This document shows, in pieces, positions 26,040 through 35,713 of a DNA stretch of 64,000 bases. The DNA comes from an uncultured Blautia sp. Lineage in GTDB: Bacteria > Bacillota > Clostridia > Lachnospirales > Lachnospiraceae. The stretch covers positions 1 through 64,000 of the forward strand of contig CAMBAL010000007.1 in assembly GCA_945864225.1 (NCBI GenBank). Direction: 5' to 3'. The position numbers were made by a program, and so were the translations under genes. The notes beneath the pieces are model-generated. The model made no database searches and was not told where the DNA came from. It saw nothing but the letters and a program-made list of their open reading frames with translations. How positions within the stretch are numbered: position 1 is the first letter of the stretch; every line of letters starts with the position of its first letter.

Positions 26040-26264
26040 CCTTCTCTTTCTTATTCTGACTCATTTTCCCTTTTTCCGAAAAAGTCAATAAGTGACACCA
26101 ATTATACCATCGAACTGTACATTATTCTCTTCTATACCTGTATAACCCATAGAAATATTCTCAAATTATACTATCCCTCTTCCCCTGCAGCATGCTATAA
26201 TATAAAAGTTGGACTGTACCGATATTTTTATAGTATGCAGTCAAAAAATTGATAAAGTTATCTG

Positions 26265-26424
26265 GTACATCGTTTCGTAAATAACTATACCAATAACGCA
26301 GAATATTTCTTCGAGTGTGCATGGCAAAAAACGCAGGCGTAGCGGGCTACGCTGAGGCTTTTTATCATGCGCAATCGGAGAAATAGGCAAGTTATTTGGT
26401 GTAGTTATTTCGAAAACGATGTAC
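26265..26424. repeat. 160-bp near-perfect palindrome (MITE-like)
   Basis: The whole element is one imperfect inverted repeat centred at 26344/26345. Outer arms: GTACATCGTTT plus TAAATAACTATACCAATAAC pairs with GTTATTTGGTGTAGTTATTT plus AAAACGATGTAC. Inner arms continue through TATTTCTTCGAG, GCATG, AAAAA and GCGTAGC to a 2-base turn. As RNA it forms a stem of about 75 bp, in the leader of the homocysteine methyltransferase gene. Its ends (GTACATCG) match those of the 50-bp repeat at 11125-11174. No coding capacity. Confidence 0.8.
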
Positions 26425-26482
26425 TAGTTTAGCCGCTTCTAAACTGATACACAAGTATCGCTGAAAATAAAGGAGGAAACTC

Positions 26483-27358
26483 ATGACAAAAGAAGAATTT
26501 CAACGACTTACACAGAATACTGTTCTCCTGGACGGAGCGACAGGTTCCTACCTGATGGCGCATGGAATGCCCCGGGGAATCTGTACGGAACTCTGGATCA
26601 TGGAACATAAAGAAATCCTGCAGGAGCTGCAGAAAGCTTATATTGATGCAGGTACCCGCATCGTTTATGCACCGACCTTCAGCGCCAGTCGCCTGACACT
26701 CAGACAGCGGGGACTGGAAGAAAAACTGGAAGAACTTAATCGGACTCTCGTTGCCTATACCCGGGAAGCTGTCGGACATCGTGCCTATGTTGCCGGTGAC
26801 ATCACCACAACCGGACAGATTCTCACAGATAACGGGGAATATACTTATGAAATGGCGTTTGACAATTATTGCGAACAGATCCGTCTCCTTGAGAATGCAG
26901 GAGTGGACTGCCTTGTTGCAGAAACCATGATCAATATTGAAGAAACTCTCGCAGCTGTCGATGCAGCGCATTCTGTCTGCTCACTCCCTATCATGTGCTC
27001 AATGACGGTAGAAGCAGACGGCAGCATTTTCAGCGGAGGCAATGCCATAGAAGCAGCACTTGCACTGGAGAGTGCCGGAGCCAGTGCCGTAGGACTCAAC
27101 TGTTCTGTTGGTCCGGATCAGCTTGTTTCGGTAGTACGCAATATCTGCGAAAATGTTTCCATCCCTGTAATTGCCAAACCCAACGCAGGCATGCCGTTTA
27201 TTGATGATCAGGGCAATGCCATTTATTCCATGCAGCCGGAGGATTTCGCCCGTCATATGAAAGTTCTTGTTGAGAGCGGAGCTACACTGATCGGCGGATG
27301 CTGCGGTACTACTCCGGAATATATTCGTAAAACTGCAGAAATCCTCAACCTTTTATAA
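26483..27358 (+). CDS. Homocysteine S-methyltransferase family protein
   Basis: 291 residues, start with AAAGGAGGAAAC upstream. A TIM barrel like the N-terminal domain of MetH or the whole of MmuM/BHMT: LLDGATGSYL near the N-terminus, NCSVGP (Cys ligand 1, about 212) and GGCCGTTPEYI (two zinc Cys, about 274-275). It transfers a methyl group to homocysteine to give methionine; the donor could be S-methylmethionine or, if it works with separate cobalamin and folate modules, methyl-B12. No such modules are adjacent. The leader contains the 160-bp palindrome. Ends at a bidirectional terminator. Confidence 0.85.
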   Translation: MTKEEFQRLTQNTVLLDGATGSYLMAHGMPRGICTELWIMEHKEILQELQKAYIDAGTRIVYAPTFSASRLTLRQRGLEEKLEELNRTLVAYTREAVGHRAYVAGDITTTGQILTDNGEYTYEMAFDNYCEQIRLLENAGVDCLVAETMINIEETLAAVDAAHSVCSLPIMCSMTVEADGSIFSGGNAIEAALALESAGASAVGLNCSVGPDQLVSVVRNICENVSIPVIAKPNAGMPFIDDQGNAIYSMQPEDFARHMKVLVESGATLIGGCCGTTPEYIRKTAEILNLL

Positions 27359-27393
27359 AAATTCTGTGCTTTATTTTATCCCTGTAATGTAAT

Positions 27394-27437
27394 AAAAACA
27401 ACTCCCGCGGAAACCTCACTCTGCGGGAGTTGTTTTT
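27394..27437. terminator. Bidirectional terminator
   Basis: A 15-bp stem (AAAAACAACTCCCGC/GCGGGAGTTGTTTTT) with a 14-base loop separates the convergent methyltransferase (+) and DUF362 (-) genes. Confidence 0.9.
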
Positions 27438-27447
27438 ATGAATACCT

Positions 27448-28581
27448 CTACTTCACTTTAATGGCCTTTTTCGGACACATCTCCTGACAGCAGAAGCATC
27501 GGATACATTTTTTATAATCATAGACCGGCGGCTGATTTTTTCCGTTTTTAAAATCCACTGCTTTTCCCGGAACAGGACAGCTGTTTACACAGACACCGCA
27601 GCGGATACACAGGTCTTTTTCGATGTACGGCTTCTTCTGAAAAATATTCAGCGCCTTTGCCATTTTTTCCCAGATTCCATGACGTACCGGTCTTCTGTCC
27701 ACATGGAAAGACGGATTGCCGTATCGCTTCACTGCTTCTTCCAGAGTAATTCTGCCATCTGGAGTGTACAGTTCCAGATCTTCCTCTCTCCACACACCAA
27801 GTCCCATTTTTTCACCATGATAATTCGTGGGCACCATCTGCGGTTTCAAATGCACCAGGGAACAGAATACGCTGTCCAGCGCCACCGGATCTGTGGACAT
27901 CAGCATCATATTCATCGGAACAGGATCCCCGGAACCCGGTCCGTTTCCTTCCATTGCCATGATTCCGTCCATAATATAAAGACGCGGCTTCACATATTTA
28001 TTCAGATCCACCAGCATTCGCGCAAAACTGTCTGCACTTGGATATCGGGTGTGTCCCATGGCTTTGTTCATGCCAAAGATAAATCCGTAACTGTTTTTTA
28101 CCGCACCGGTGATTCGTTCCAGAGCATGCGTTTTCATTTTTGACAGAGAAATCACACAATCCGATTCCAGAAGTTCCCTGGGAATGATGAATTCTTTTGC
28201 CTGAATTCCTTCCGGATAATCCACATGTACCCCTTCTGTAAAATCAACGGCAGGAATTCCAAGCTTCTCAAGAGCCGTATCCATCCCTGTTCCACGGATT
28301 ACTTTTACCGTATTTCCCGTTCCGCAGGAATCCGCAAGTATCACATTCTGATAGCCTTCTTCCCGCAAGATCCGTCCAAAAGCAGCTACTACCGCCGGAT
28401 GCGTAATGACGGCTTTCTCCACTTCTGCTTTTTTCAGCAGATTCGGTTTCAGAAGAATTTTCTCTTCTTCAGATAACATTGTTTTCAGGCCGCCCAGAAG
28501 AGCCAGACCTTTTTTTAAGTTCTCATAAACAAGATCTTCCCTGTACGAATCACAGGGAAGAAGAATTACTTTACTCTTCAT
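27448..28581 (-). CDS. DUF362 protein with C-terminal 2x[4Fe-4S] ferredoxin domain
   Basis: 377 residues. Residues 1-300 are the DUF362 domain (KPNLLKKAEVEKAVITHP, ADSCGTGN, LSKMKTH, FGMNKAMGH). The last 60 residues hold two CxxCxxCxxxCP clusters (CIRCGVCVNSCP and CIRCFCCQEMCP). The domain is often called iron-sulfur cluster-binding protein; its reaction is not known. It is the last gene of the operon that begins with the M20 amidohydrolase: eight bases after ptsI and ending at the bidirectional terminator. Probably a cytoplasmic electron carrier or reductase. Confidence 0.85.
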   Translation of the reverse strand: MKSKVILLPCDSYREDLVYENLKKGLALLGGLKTMLSEEEKILLKPNLLKKAEVEKAVITHPAVVAAFGRILREEGYQNVILADSCGTGNTVKVIRGTGMDTALEKLGIPAVDFTEGVHVDYPEGIQAKEFIIPRELLESDCVISLSKMKTHALERITGAVKNSYGFIFGMNKAMGHTRYPSADSFARMLVDLNKYVKPRLYIMDGIMAMEGNGPGSGDPVPMNMMLMSTDPVALDSVFCSLVHLKPQMVPTNYHGEKMGLGVWREEDLELYTPDGRITLEEAVKRYGNPSFHVDRRPVRHGIWEKMAKALNIFQKKPYIEKDLCIRCGVCVNSCPVPGKAVDFKNGKNQPPVYDYKKCIRCFCCQEMCPKKAIKVK

Positions 28582-28589
28582 TGATTCAC

Positions 28590-30209
28590 CTATTTGCGAA
28601 GATCCGTATTTCTGATCACCTTACGCACCGGAAGAATACATGCCGGAACAACAGACAGAGCATCCACACCCATTCGCAGGAAAGTTTCTGTCAGAGCAGT
28701 ATCCGCTGCCAGCTCTCCGCAGATACACACCTTACAGTTCTCTTTATGCCCTTCCTCCACAACCATCTGAACCATTCGCATAATTGCCGGATGATGATCA
28801 TTATATTTATTCCTCAAAAGAGGATTCTGGCGGTCCATCGCAAGAGTATACTGTGTCAGATCGTTGGTTCCAAGACTTAAAAAATCCACACGCTTCGCCA
28901 GTTCCCGGCTGATCATCACAGCAGCCGGAGTCTCGATCATGATTCCTGTCATAATCTCTTTAAAGGGAACTCCCTTTTGCTTCAGGCCCTCTTTTACCTC
29001 ATCGATGATCTTTTCAATCTCATCCAGTTCCTCCTCAGAACTGAGCATGGGATACATGACAGCCAGATTTCCAAACGCACTGGCACGATAAATTGCGCGA
29101 AGCTGTGCCTTGAACATTTTTCTGCGGTCCAGACACAGACGGATTCCTCTGTTTCCCATAATCGGATTAATTTCATCCGGGATATCCATATAATCTGCTT
29201 TTTTATCTGCACCAAGATCTGCAGTCCGAATCACGACCAGCCTGTCTCCCATGGTTTCCGCAATTTTCTTGTAGGCAAGAAACAGTTCATTTTCCCTTGG
29301 GTAATTTTCCCTGCCAAGATACTGGAATTCACTTCTCAGAAGCCCGATTCCCTCTGCTCCGTAAAACAGCACATTATTCAGATCGTCCAGACTCCCTGTA
29401 TTTGCATAAAGCTTCACCTGTCTGCCATCCAGGGTCTCATCTTTGGCCTCTCTCAGAGCCAGCAGTTCCTCCCGCTCCTTCAGATCCTCTTTCTGACGGA
29501 TTTCATATTCTTTTTTCAGTTCTTCATCCGGATGCACATACAGTGTCCCTGTATATCCGTCTACAATTGCCTGCGCTCCATCCCAGTCTTCTCCCGGTTC
29601 AATGTCTACCAGTGCCGGGATTCCCATTGTTTTTGCCATAATGGCAGTATGGGAATCGCTGGAACCCTGGTATGTCACAATGGCAAGTAATTTCTCCTTG
29701 CCCATTTCCATCATCTCAGTAGGAAGAATGGATTCTGATGCCACGATCACAGGCTCATCACCAAGATCGATTTTCACTGAATCCCCGCCAAGCACCTCAA
29801 TCAGGCGGTTGGAAATCTCCCGGATGTTATTGATGCGTTCCCGGATAAGCGGATCTTCCAGATTGCGAAATGTATTGGTAAGCTCATCTCTGGTCGTCAT
29901 AACCGCATAAGACGCATTGACCTTCTCAGATACGATCATACTTTCCACTGCTCTCTGAAAACTTCCCGGATTCAGAAGCTTCGACTGGTTCAGAAACGTC
30001 CTCGCCTCCGCCTCCTGAATCCCCTGATACTGCTCATAAAGGGCCTCAAGCTGCTCCTTCACCCGGATCCGTGCAGAACTGAAGTCATCCAGTTCTTTTT
30101 TTACATTGCTGACCAGATACTGACGGATCTGATACTCTGCTCTCTGATAAATCAGCAGTCTGCCGATCGCAATTCCCGGAAAGGTAGCCGTCCCCTTGTA
30201 GATTTCCAT
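28590..30209 (-). CDS. ptsI: PTS enzyme I (PEP-protein phosphotransferase)
   Basis: 539 residues, slightly shorter than E. coli enzyme I (575). Enzyme I takes phosphate from PEP and gives it to HPr. The phospho-His is His187 in GSSDSHTAIMAK (the usual GGxTSH context is altered but the His is kept); the PEP-binding barrel has GTNDLTQYT and the catalytic CGELAAD (Cys497). HPr is not encoded nearby, and the gene sits between potD and the DUF362 gene, 26 bases after potD, so it is expressed with a polyamine importer. It may be the general enzyme I or a paralogue. Confidence 0.9.
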   Translation of the reverse strand: MEIYKGTATFPGIAIGRLLIYQRAEYQIRQYLVSNVKKELDDFSSARIRVKEQLEALYEQYQGIQEAEARTFLNQSKLLNPGSFQRAVESMIVSEKVNASYAVMTTRDELTNTFRNLEDPLIRERINNIREISNRLIEVLGGDSVKIDLGDEPVIVASESILPTEMMEMGKEKLLAIVTYQGSSDSHTAIMAKTMGIPALVDIEPGEDWDGAQAIVDGYTGTLYVHPDEELKKEYEIRQKEDLKEREELLALREAKDETLDGRQVKLYANTGSLDDLNNVLFYGAEGIGLLRSEFQYLGRENYPRENELFLAYKKIAETMGDRLVVIRTADLGADKKADYMDIPDEINPIMGNRGIRLCLDRRKMFKAQLRAIYRASAFGNLAVMYPMLSSEEELDEIEKIIDEVKEGLKQKGVPFKEIMTGIMIETPAAVMISRELAKRVDFLSLGTNDLTQYTLAMDRQNPLLRNKYNDHHPAIMRMVQMVVEEGHKENCKVCICGELAADTALTETFLRMGVDALSVVPACILPVRKVIRNTDLRK

Positions 30210-30235
30210 CTCCTCATCCCCCTGTTACTTTACTC

Positions 30236-31264
30236 TTAATCGCAGGCAGCTCTGAATTCTGTCCAGTTTTTATTGTACTGTTCTTCTGCTTCCTGACTTA
30301 CATTCTGCACAATTTCACCGCTGGAAACAGAATCCGGAACAACCAGCTTCGGATCCACCAGTTCATCTGCAGCTTTATTGGTGCAGTAATACCCCATATA
30401 ATCAAAACACTGTGCGGCAATTTCCGGCTGCAGAATATAATCCACAAACTGATATGCGGCATCTTTATTCGGCGCATCACTGGCAATAAACATTCCCATA
30501 ATTCCGAATCCAAGGCCTTCTTCCGGATATACTACCTGAAGATCAGGATTCTCTGCAAGTGCTGCCATCACCTGAGAAGTATAAAGAAATGCCACGCTTG
30601 CTTCACCGCTTAACAGTGCATTCTGTGTATTGTCATCCTGAATCAGGCGCACATTCGGTGCCAGCTCCAGAAGTTTCTCTCCTGTTTCTTTAATAGAATC
30701 CACATCTTCCTCATTCATGCTCTTGCCAAGGGTCAGATTGGTAATCCCATTGATCACACGATAATTTGCAGTCAGAGCAATGCTGTCTTCCAACTCCGGA
30801 TTCCAGAGATCACTGTAGCCCTTGATCTCAATATCCACCATCTCCGGATCATAAACGATCAGCGGAATTCCCGCGCCATACGGCACAGTATATTCATCAT
30901 CCGGATCATAAAACTGTCCCTGATAAAGCGGATTGATATTGTCATATCCGGTAAGTTTCTCTTTGTCCAGTTTTTCTGCAAGACCTTCCTGAACTACGGC
31001 CTCAATAATATAATCGTCTGCGATAATCACATCATAATCGCCGCCTTTTGCCATGGAAAGTTTTTCCAGCATCGTCTCGTCCGTATCAAAATTGGAATAA
31101 ATCAGTTTAATCCCTGTTTCTTCCTGAAATCCGTCAAGAACCTCCTGCGGGAACATTCCTTCCCAGGTATACAGCACCATTTCCTGATCATCTGCCAGAA
31201 CCGGCACTGTCATGGAAGAGGCTGCCAAAGCTGCACATAACACACCTGTTGCGATTTTTTTCAT
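30236..31264 (-). CDS. potD: Spermidine/putrescine-binding protein
   Basis: 342 residues from the ATG at 31264 (GGAGGATACT upstream). N-terminal signal peptide of about 24 residues (MKKIATGVLCAALAASS, cleavage near VLA-DD). The mature part starts LYTWEGMFPQEVLDGF and has the PotD/PotF fold features LIYSNFDTDETMLEKL, VIIADDYI and VPYGAGIPLIVYD. Unlike most Gram-positive binding proteins there is no Cys lipobox after the hydrophobic stretch, so anchoring to the membrane is unexplained. Delivers polyamines to PotBC. Confidence 0.9.
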   Translation of the reverse strand: MKKIATGVLCAALAASSMTVPVLADDQEMVLYTWEGMFPQEVLDGFQEETGIKLIYSNFDTDETMLEKLSMAKGGDYDVIIADDYIIEAVVQEGLAEKLDKEKLTGYDNINPLYQGQFYDPDDEYTVPYGAGIPLIVYDPEMVDIEIKGYSDLWNPELEDSIALTANYRVINGITNLTLGKSMNEEDVDSIKETGEKLLELAPNVRLIQDDNTQNALLSGEASVAFLYTSQVMAALAENPDLQVVYPEEGLGFGIMGMFIASDAPNKDAAYQFVDYILQPEIAAQCFDYMGYYCTNKAADELVDPKLVVPDSVSSGEIVQNVSQEAEEQYNKNWTEFRAACD

Positions 31265-31405
31265 AATAGTATCCTCCATTCTAAATTCCCTATTGCCGCA
31301 AATACGGCAGATACGAATCTCATTAAAAGTATATCTCACTTCTTCTGTCTTGAAAAGAAAAAGTTCTTTTTTCCAGAATTTTTATAAGTTCTTTTTTCCG
31401 GAATT

Positions 31406-32209
31406 CTATTCCATTCTGTTTTTCTTTCCGATTCTGCGAACCAGAAAATACAGTACAAGCGCAATCAGAGTCACTCCCAGCATGATCGTACAGAGTGCAT
31501 TGATTTCCGGGGTTACTCCTGTTTTCAGCTGCGTATATACTTTAATCGGCAGTGTAGAGACCTTTGGTCCGTTAATAAAAATACTGATGACCACATCGTC
31601 CATGGACATGGCAAAAGCCAGCAATGATCCGGAAAGCACCGCCGGCATGATCAGCGGCAGTGTAATATCCTGAAAAGCCCGGAACGGACTGGCTCCCAGA
31701 TCCCGGGCAGCCTCCTCCAGTGCGGGGTCCATACCTGCCAGCCGCGCTTTTACCTCCATCAGAATATACGGAACACAAAATATCGTATGACCGATCAGAA
31801 GGGTCAGCATGCCAAAAGGCAGATTCAGCATATAGAAAAATGCCATAAGAACCATACCCAGAATAATTTCCGGTGTCATCAGAGGGAGAATCGAAATGTA
31901 TTCCATCACACCCTTTGTTTTCCAGTGGATCCTGGAAAGCCCTACTGCTCCAAGCGTACCGATCACTGCAGAGATCAGACAGCTTAAGACACCAAGGATC
32001 AGACTGTTGCACAAAGCCTCCAGCATGGCACTATTATGGAACAGCTTTTCATACCACTGCGTGGAAAAACTGGTAAAACGCACCGGCAATTTTGATTCAT
32101 TAAAAGAAAACACAACAACCACACCAATGGGAAGATACATCAAAAAGAAAATCAGCCCAAGATAAAAACCGGCAAACTTTGAATTTTTTTTCATTCTGTT
32201 TTCATTCAT
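31406..32209 (-). CDS. potC: Spermidine/putrescine ABC permease PotC
   Basis: 267 residues, about six membrane helices, with the permease contact loop [25 protein letters not shown] that engages PotA. The ATG overlaps the potB stop by four bases. The gap to potD is 141 bases and contains no obvious terminator. Confidence 0.92.
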   Translation of the reverse strand: MNENRMKKNSKFAGFYLGLIFFLMYLPIGVVVVFSFNESKLPVRFTSFSTQWYEKLFHNSAMLEALCNSLILGVLSCLISAVIGTLGAVGLSRIHWKTKGVMEYISILPLMTPEIILGMVLMAFFYMLNLPFGMLTLLIGHTIFCVPYILMEVKARLAGMDPALEEAARDLGASPFRAFQDITLPLIMPAVLSGSLLAFAMSMDDVVISIFINGPKVSTLPIKVYTQLKTGVTPEINALCTIMLGVTLIALVLYFLVRRIGKKNRME

Positions 32210-33060
32210 CCGATTCCCTCCACTTCCTTCACATGACTGATTCTGCGGTACATCACAATCATGATTGTCGTAAGCACCATCATAACTACTGCCATAGCGG
32301 CTGCAAAAGGCCAGTTTCCTGCTCTTGTCATCTGTTCCTGGATCAGACTTCCCACAAGAACGATTTTATTGCCTCCCAGAATATCCGCAATAAAGAACAG
32401 CCCCATAGACGGAATAAACGTCAGAATGATACCGGATAACAATCCCGGAACCGTCAGTTTGAAAGTCACCGTCCAGAAAGCCTTTGTTCGGGATGCCCCC
32501 AGATCTCTGGCTGCTTCAACCAGAGACCAGTCCATTTTCTCCGCACTGGAATATACAGACAGAATCATAAACGGCAGCAGCGCATATACCATGCCAAAAA
32601 CAATGGCCGGATAACTGTAAAGAAAAGAAATCGGCTTCTCGATCAGTCCCAGAGACTGCAGAATATGATTCAGAATTCCTTTTTTCTGGAGAATAATAAT
32701 CCATCCATACAAACGGATCAGGGAATTCACCCAGAAAGGAAGCATCAGAAACAGCATTGTTTTTTTTCTGCGGCTTTCCGGCATTCTCGCCATAAAATAA
32801 CCAAATGGATACCCCACCAGACAGATAATCGCGGTACTGGTCACTGCCAGACGGAACGACTGCAGAAATGTATCCAGATATACCGGTTCCAGTATTTTCC
32901 GGTAATTATCCAGGGTAAAGATCCAGTTCACTCCGTGAACTTCATTTGCTTCCGCAAAGCTTAACGCAATCATATAGATCAAGGGTCCTGCCACAAAGAT
33001 CAGCGTAAACACATACAGCGGAAGAATCATCCAGAGAGCACCGAATTTTCGCCTACGCAT
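32206..33060 (-). CDS. potB: Spermidine/putrescine ABC permease PotB
   Basis: 284 residues from the ATG at 33060, chosen for GGAGGTG at good distance; a start at 33087 lies deeper inside potA. About six membrane helices and the contact loop [25 protein letters not shown]. It overlaps the end of potA by eight bases and potC by four. Confidence 0.92.
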   Translation of the reverse strand: MRRRKFGALWMILPLYVFTLIFVAGPLIYMIALSFAEANEVHGVNWIFTLDNYRKILEPVYLDTFLQSFRLAVTSTAIICLVGYPFGYFMARMPESRRKKTMLFLMLPFWVNSLIRLYGWIIILQKKGILNHILQSLGLIEKPISFLYSYPAIVFGMVYALLPFMILSVYSSAEKMDWSLVEAARDLGASRTKAFWTVTFKLTVPGLLSGIILTFIPSMGLFFIADILGGNKIVLVGSLIQEQMTRAGNWPFAAAMAVVMMVLTTIMIVMYRRISHVKEVEGIG

Positions 33061-34201
33061 TTGGCACCTCCCCGGATGTCCCGGCATGATCCTTTAAAGA
33101 GGATTTCAATTTTTGATTGTTGTTTGTTTCCTCCGGACGATCTACCAGTACTGCATCCTCTGCTGAAAAATTCCAGCAGACCTTCTGTCCCACGCTGACA
33201 TTTGCATCAATGCCATAACGACTTGCCACGACTTCTGTTCCATCAGAAAGTTCCAGTGTCACGCGCAGCTGCCCGCCTGCAAAGCTTTTTTCATGAACAA
33301 CCGCTCCAAGTCCTACACTTCCCGTCTCGTCCAGGCGGATATTCTCACTTCTTACCGCAATCGTAACAGGTTCTCCGATGATCAGATTCTCCCCTCCGGT
33401 TTCTACCAGGGCGTCTCCGCCGCAAAGCTGCACCGTTGCTTTGGTTCCCTCTGTTTTTTTCACTGTTCCTTCCAGAATATTGGCATTTCCCACAAAAGAA
33501 GCCACATAACTGGTCTTCGGATGATTGTAGATCTCATCCGGAGTTCCCACCTGTTCAAATTTTCCATAATTCATCACAGCGATTCTGTCAGACATATTAA
33601 TCGCCTCTTCCTGATCATGCGTGATATAAATAAAAGTAATTCCCAGTTTCTTCTGCAGACGTTTCAGTTCCACCTGCATCGCTCTTCGAAGCTGCAGATC
33701 CAGAGCACCGAGCGGTTCGTCCAGAAGCAGAACCTTCGGATTATTCACCAGAGCCCTTGCTATGGCCACCCTCTGACGCTGCCCGCCGGAAAGTTCTGAC
33801 GGTCTGCGCTTCTCATATCCGGAAAGCTGTACAAGTTCCAGCATTTCCGATACCTTCTGACGAATTTCACTTTTGGGGACTTTCTTCAATTTCAGTCCAT
33901 AACCAATATTGTCCTCCACATTCATGTGGGGAAACAGGGCATAATTCTGAAAAACCGTGTTGACATCCCTCTGCTCCGGTTCCAGTGCTGTGACATCCTT
34001 CCCCTCCAGAAATACCTGTCCCTCATCCGGTACTTCCAGACCTGCAATAATACGCAGAGTCGTTGTCTTTCCGCAGCCGGAAGCGCCCAGAAGCGTAATA
34101 AATTCTCCTTTTGCCACCGACAGACTGATTCCCTTCAATACACCCTTTTCTGCAACGAATCTTTTTTTTATATTTTTTAATTCCAAACAAATCTCTGTCA
34201 T
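33053..34201 (-). CDS. potA: Spermidine/putrescine ABC ATPase PotA
   Basis: 382 residues. Walker [10 protein letters not shown], signature [15 protein letters not shown], Walker [14 protein letters not shown] and a C-terminal TOBE-like domain (about 235-360), as in PotA/FbpC. Energises polyamine import. It lies 18 bases after the M20 amidohydrolase gene, so an amide or polyamine conjugate could be taken up and cleaved by the same operon. Confidence 0.93.
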   Translation of the reverse strand: MTEICLELKNIKKRFVAEKGVLKGISLSVAKGEFITLLGASGCGKTTTLRIIAGLEVPDEGQVFLEGKDVTALEPEQRDVNTVFQNYALFPHMNVEDNIGYGLKLKKVPKSEIRQKVSEMLELVQLSGYEKRRPSELSGGQRQRVAIARALVNNPKVLLLDEPLGALDLQLRRAMQVELKRLQKKLGITFIYITHDQEEAINMSDRIAVMNYGKFEQVGTPDEIYNHPKTSYVASFVGNANILEGTVKKTEGTKATVQLCGGDALVETGGENLIIGEPVTIAVRSENIRLDETGSVGLGAVVHEKSFAGGQLRVTLELSDGTEVVASRYGIDANVSVGQKVCWNFSAEDAVLVDRPEETNNNQKLKSSLKDHAGTSGEVPNA

Positions 34202-34219
34202 ACTATGCTCCTATCCCTT

Positions 34220-35590
34220 TCAGGATTCTTTTCCGTCAATGTGACTGTATGAATGATGTTCCTGTACATAACGTACATAGCTTTCCCTGTCAAATACCGG
34301 ATGGAAATCCTCTATAATCTTTTTTGCTTCTGATGCTCCGTTTTTCAGCAGCTTATAAGTGGTAAGCGCCAGAAGCATAGCCGGAAGAATATACGCCTTT
34401 TCCTCATCAACAATGCGAAAATCTGCTCCATGAAGCTTCCCTTCAAAACCGGAAAATGTAAAATTCAGTACGGGAAACAGATGGCTGAGATCCCCCACAT
34501 CTGTACAGGCGTTATTGAAGTCCCCTTCCTGTACTTCCCTCCAGGAAAGATCCCCGGAAGTATTCTGATCGGACTTTTTCTGTATCCAGTTCTTCAGATC
34601 CTGCATGGCTTCCACCATAACCCTGTCTGCCTTCCGCGGAAGAATCGGCATATATCCCTGAAGGACTTCTCTTTCTACCGTTCCGCCAAAAGCGTACGCG
34701 GCGCCATCATAAGCACGGTCGACCATGTCCCGGATTTCCTCGATCCGTTTCAGAGAAGAGGCGCGTACCTTCGTCTCCACAACTGCTTCATCTGGAACGC
34801 TGTTCAGTACATCTCCGGCCTTTCGTATCACATTATGAAGCCGGGCATGATCTTCCTCGCGAAAAGTCTCCCGCATCAGTCCCATCATCTGGATTGCACT
34901 GGTGGTAATGCTCAGGGCATTGACTCCATTCCAGGGATCAATGGCTGCATGGGCTGCCTTTCCGCGAACTATCACTTTTTCTGCTGTGAAACCATTGCAC
35001 GCAGGATTTCCCAGATAAAAATCTTCTTTTACCGGTACCATATGTACATGTGTCGTCATCACCAGATTCGTTCTGTCAAAAGCTCCAAGACGTATCAGTT
35101 CGCTTTTTCCAGAACCTGTAAAAACGATTCCTTCTTTTTTCAGTCGTTCTCTTTTTCCGGCATCTATGTATTCTTCCGCAGGCACGGAAAAAAAAGAAAC
35201 GGACCCTGACAGTGAAGCCCTGACATCTTCATCGGCAAGTGCCAGTGAAGCACCGATCATAGCTGCAAGCTGCGCATGGTGTCCGCATGCATGTGCTGTT
35301 CCATTCTCCGGATCTGCTTTGGGATGTGTCCTGCAACCGATTGCATCCATTTCTCCGATAATGGTCACATTGGGTCCTTCCTTTTTTATCCAGTCTCCTC
35401 GAACCCCTGTGCGTGCAAGCCCGGATTGTACCTCATACCCAAGAGAACTCAAAAATTCTGCAGCTTTTTCCGCCGTTCTCATTTCTTCGAATCCCGGTTC
35501 TGGATGCTGTTCGATGTCTTTCGCAAAAGAAAGGATTTCTTCCCGGTGACGGTCTATGATATCAAGTATTCTTTGTTCTATTAAATCCAT
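34220..35590 (-). CDS. M20-family amidohydrolase (AbgB/HipO-like)
   Basis: About 456 residues from the ATG at 35590, preceded by GAGAGGTG; the first in-frame ATG at 35608 has no site. Metal ligands of the M20D family are visible: GEMDAIG, HACGHHAQLA, PAEEY and the late FEGKLHGADFRI. Such enzymes split N-acyl or aminobenzoyl-glutamate-type amides. It opens the pot operon, so its likely substrate is a molecule brought in by PotABCD, for example an acylated polyamine or amino acid; this is inference. Cytoplasmic. Confidence 0.85.
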   Translation of the reverse strand: MDLIEQRILDIIDRHREEILSFAKDIEQHPEPGFEEMRTAEKAAEFLSSLGYEVQSGLARTGVRGDWIKKEGPNVTIIGEMDAIGCRTHPKADPENGTAHACGHHAQLAAMIGASLALADEDVRASLSGSVSFFSVPAEEYIDAGKRERLKKEGIVFTGSGKSELIRLGAFDRTNLVMTTHVHMVPVKEDFYLGNPACNGFTAEKVIVRGKAAHAAIDPWNGVNALSITTSAIQMMGLMRETFREEDHARLHNVIRKAGDVLNSVPDEAVVETKVRASSLKRIEEIRDMVDRAYDGAAYAFGGTVEREVLQGYMPILPRKADRVMVEAMQDLKNWIQKKSDQNTSGDLSWREVQEGDFNNACTDVGDLSHLFPVLNFTFSGFEGKLHGADFRIVDEEKAYILPAMLLALTTYKLLKNGASEAKKIIEDFHPVFDRESYVRYVQEHHSYSHIDGKES

Positions 35591-35713
35591 TTCAGGTTCA
35601 CCTCTCATTACCATCCTTTATACTATCATAAACTCTCCTGAAATGCACGTTTTTTCTGCCAAATCTGCTGTTTTGACATATGATATTGTGTACCCAAAAT
35701 AAGGAGTTTTCTC

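Larger units (their letters stand above)
25439..26482. other. 1-kb intergenic stretch with several structured elements
   Basis: No complete gene is supported. Contents left to right: a 7-bp hairpin CCGGCAG/CTGCCGG (25529-25544) in front of the DUF3825 gene; on the minus strand at about 25804-25953 a reading frame that looks coding but is broken by stops (peptide KAAHERAKIQRNMISEEV), perhaps a dead gene end; a TATAAT (25923-25928, +) leading to the terminator at 26011-26039, a possible small RNA; TATAAT at 26196-26201 (+), likely promoter side of the methyltransferase gene; the 160-bp palindrome at 26265-26424; and a GATAC/GTATC inverted repeat at 26446-26459. Confidence 0.5.

Noticed and set aside
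26040..26482. SAM riboswitch before the homocysteine methyltransferase gene
   Set aside because: The conserved SAM-I elements are absent; the structure present is the 160-bp palindrome.
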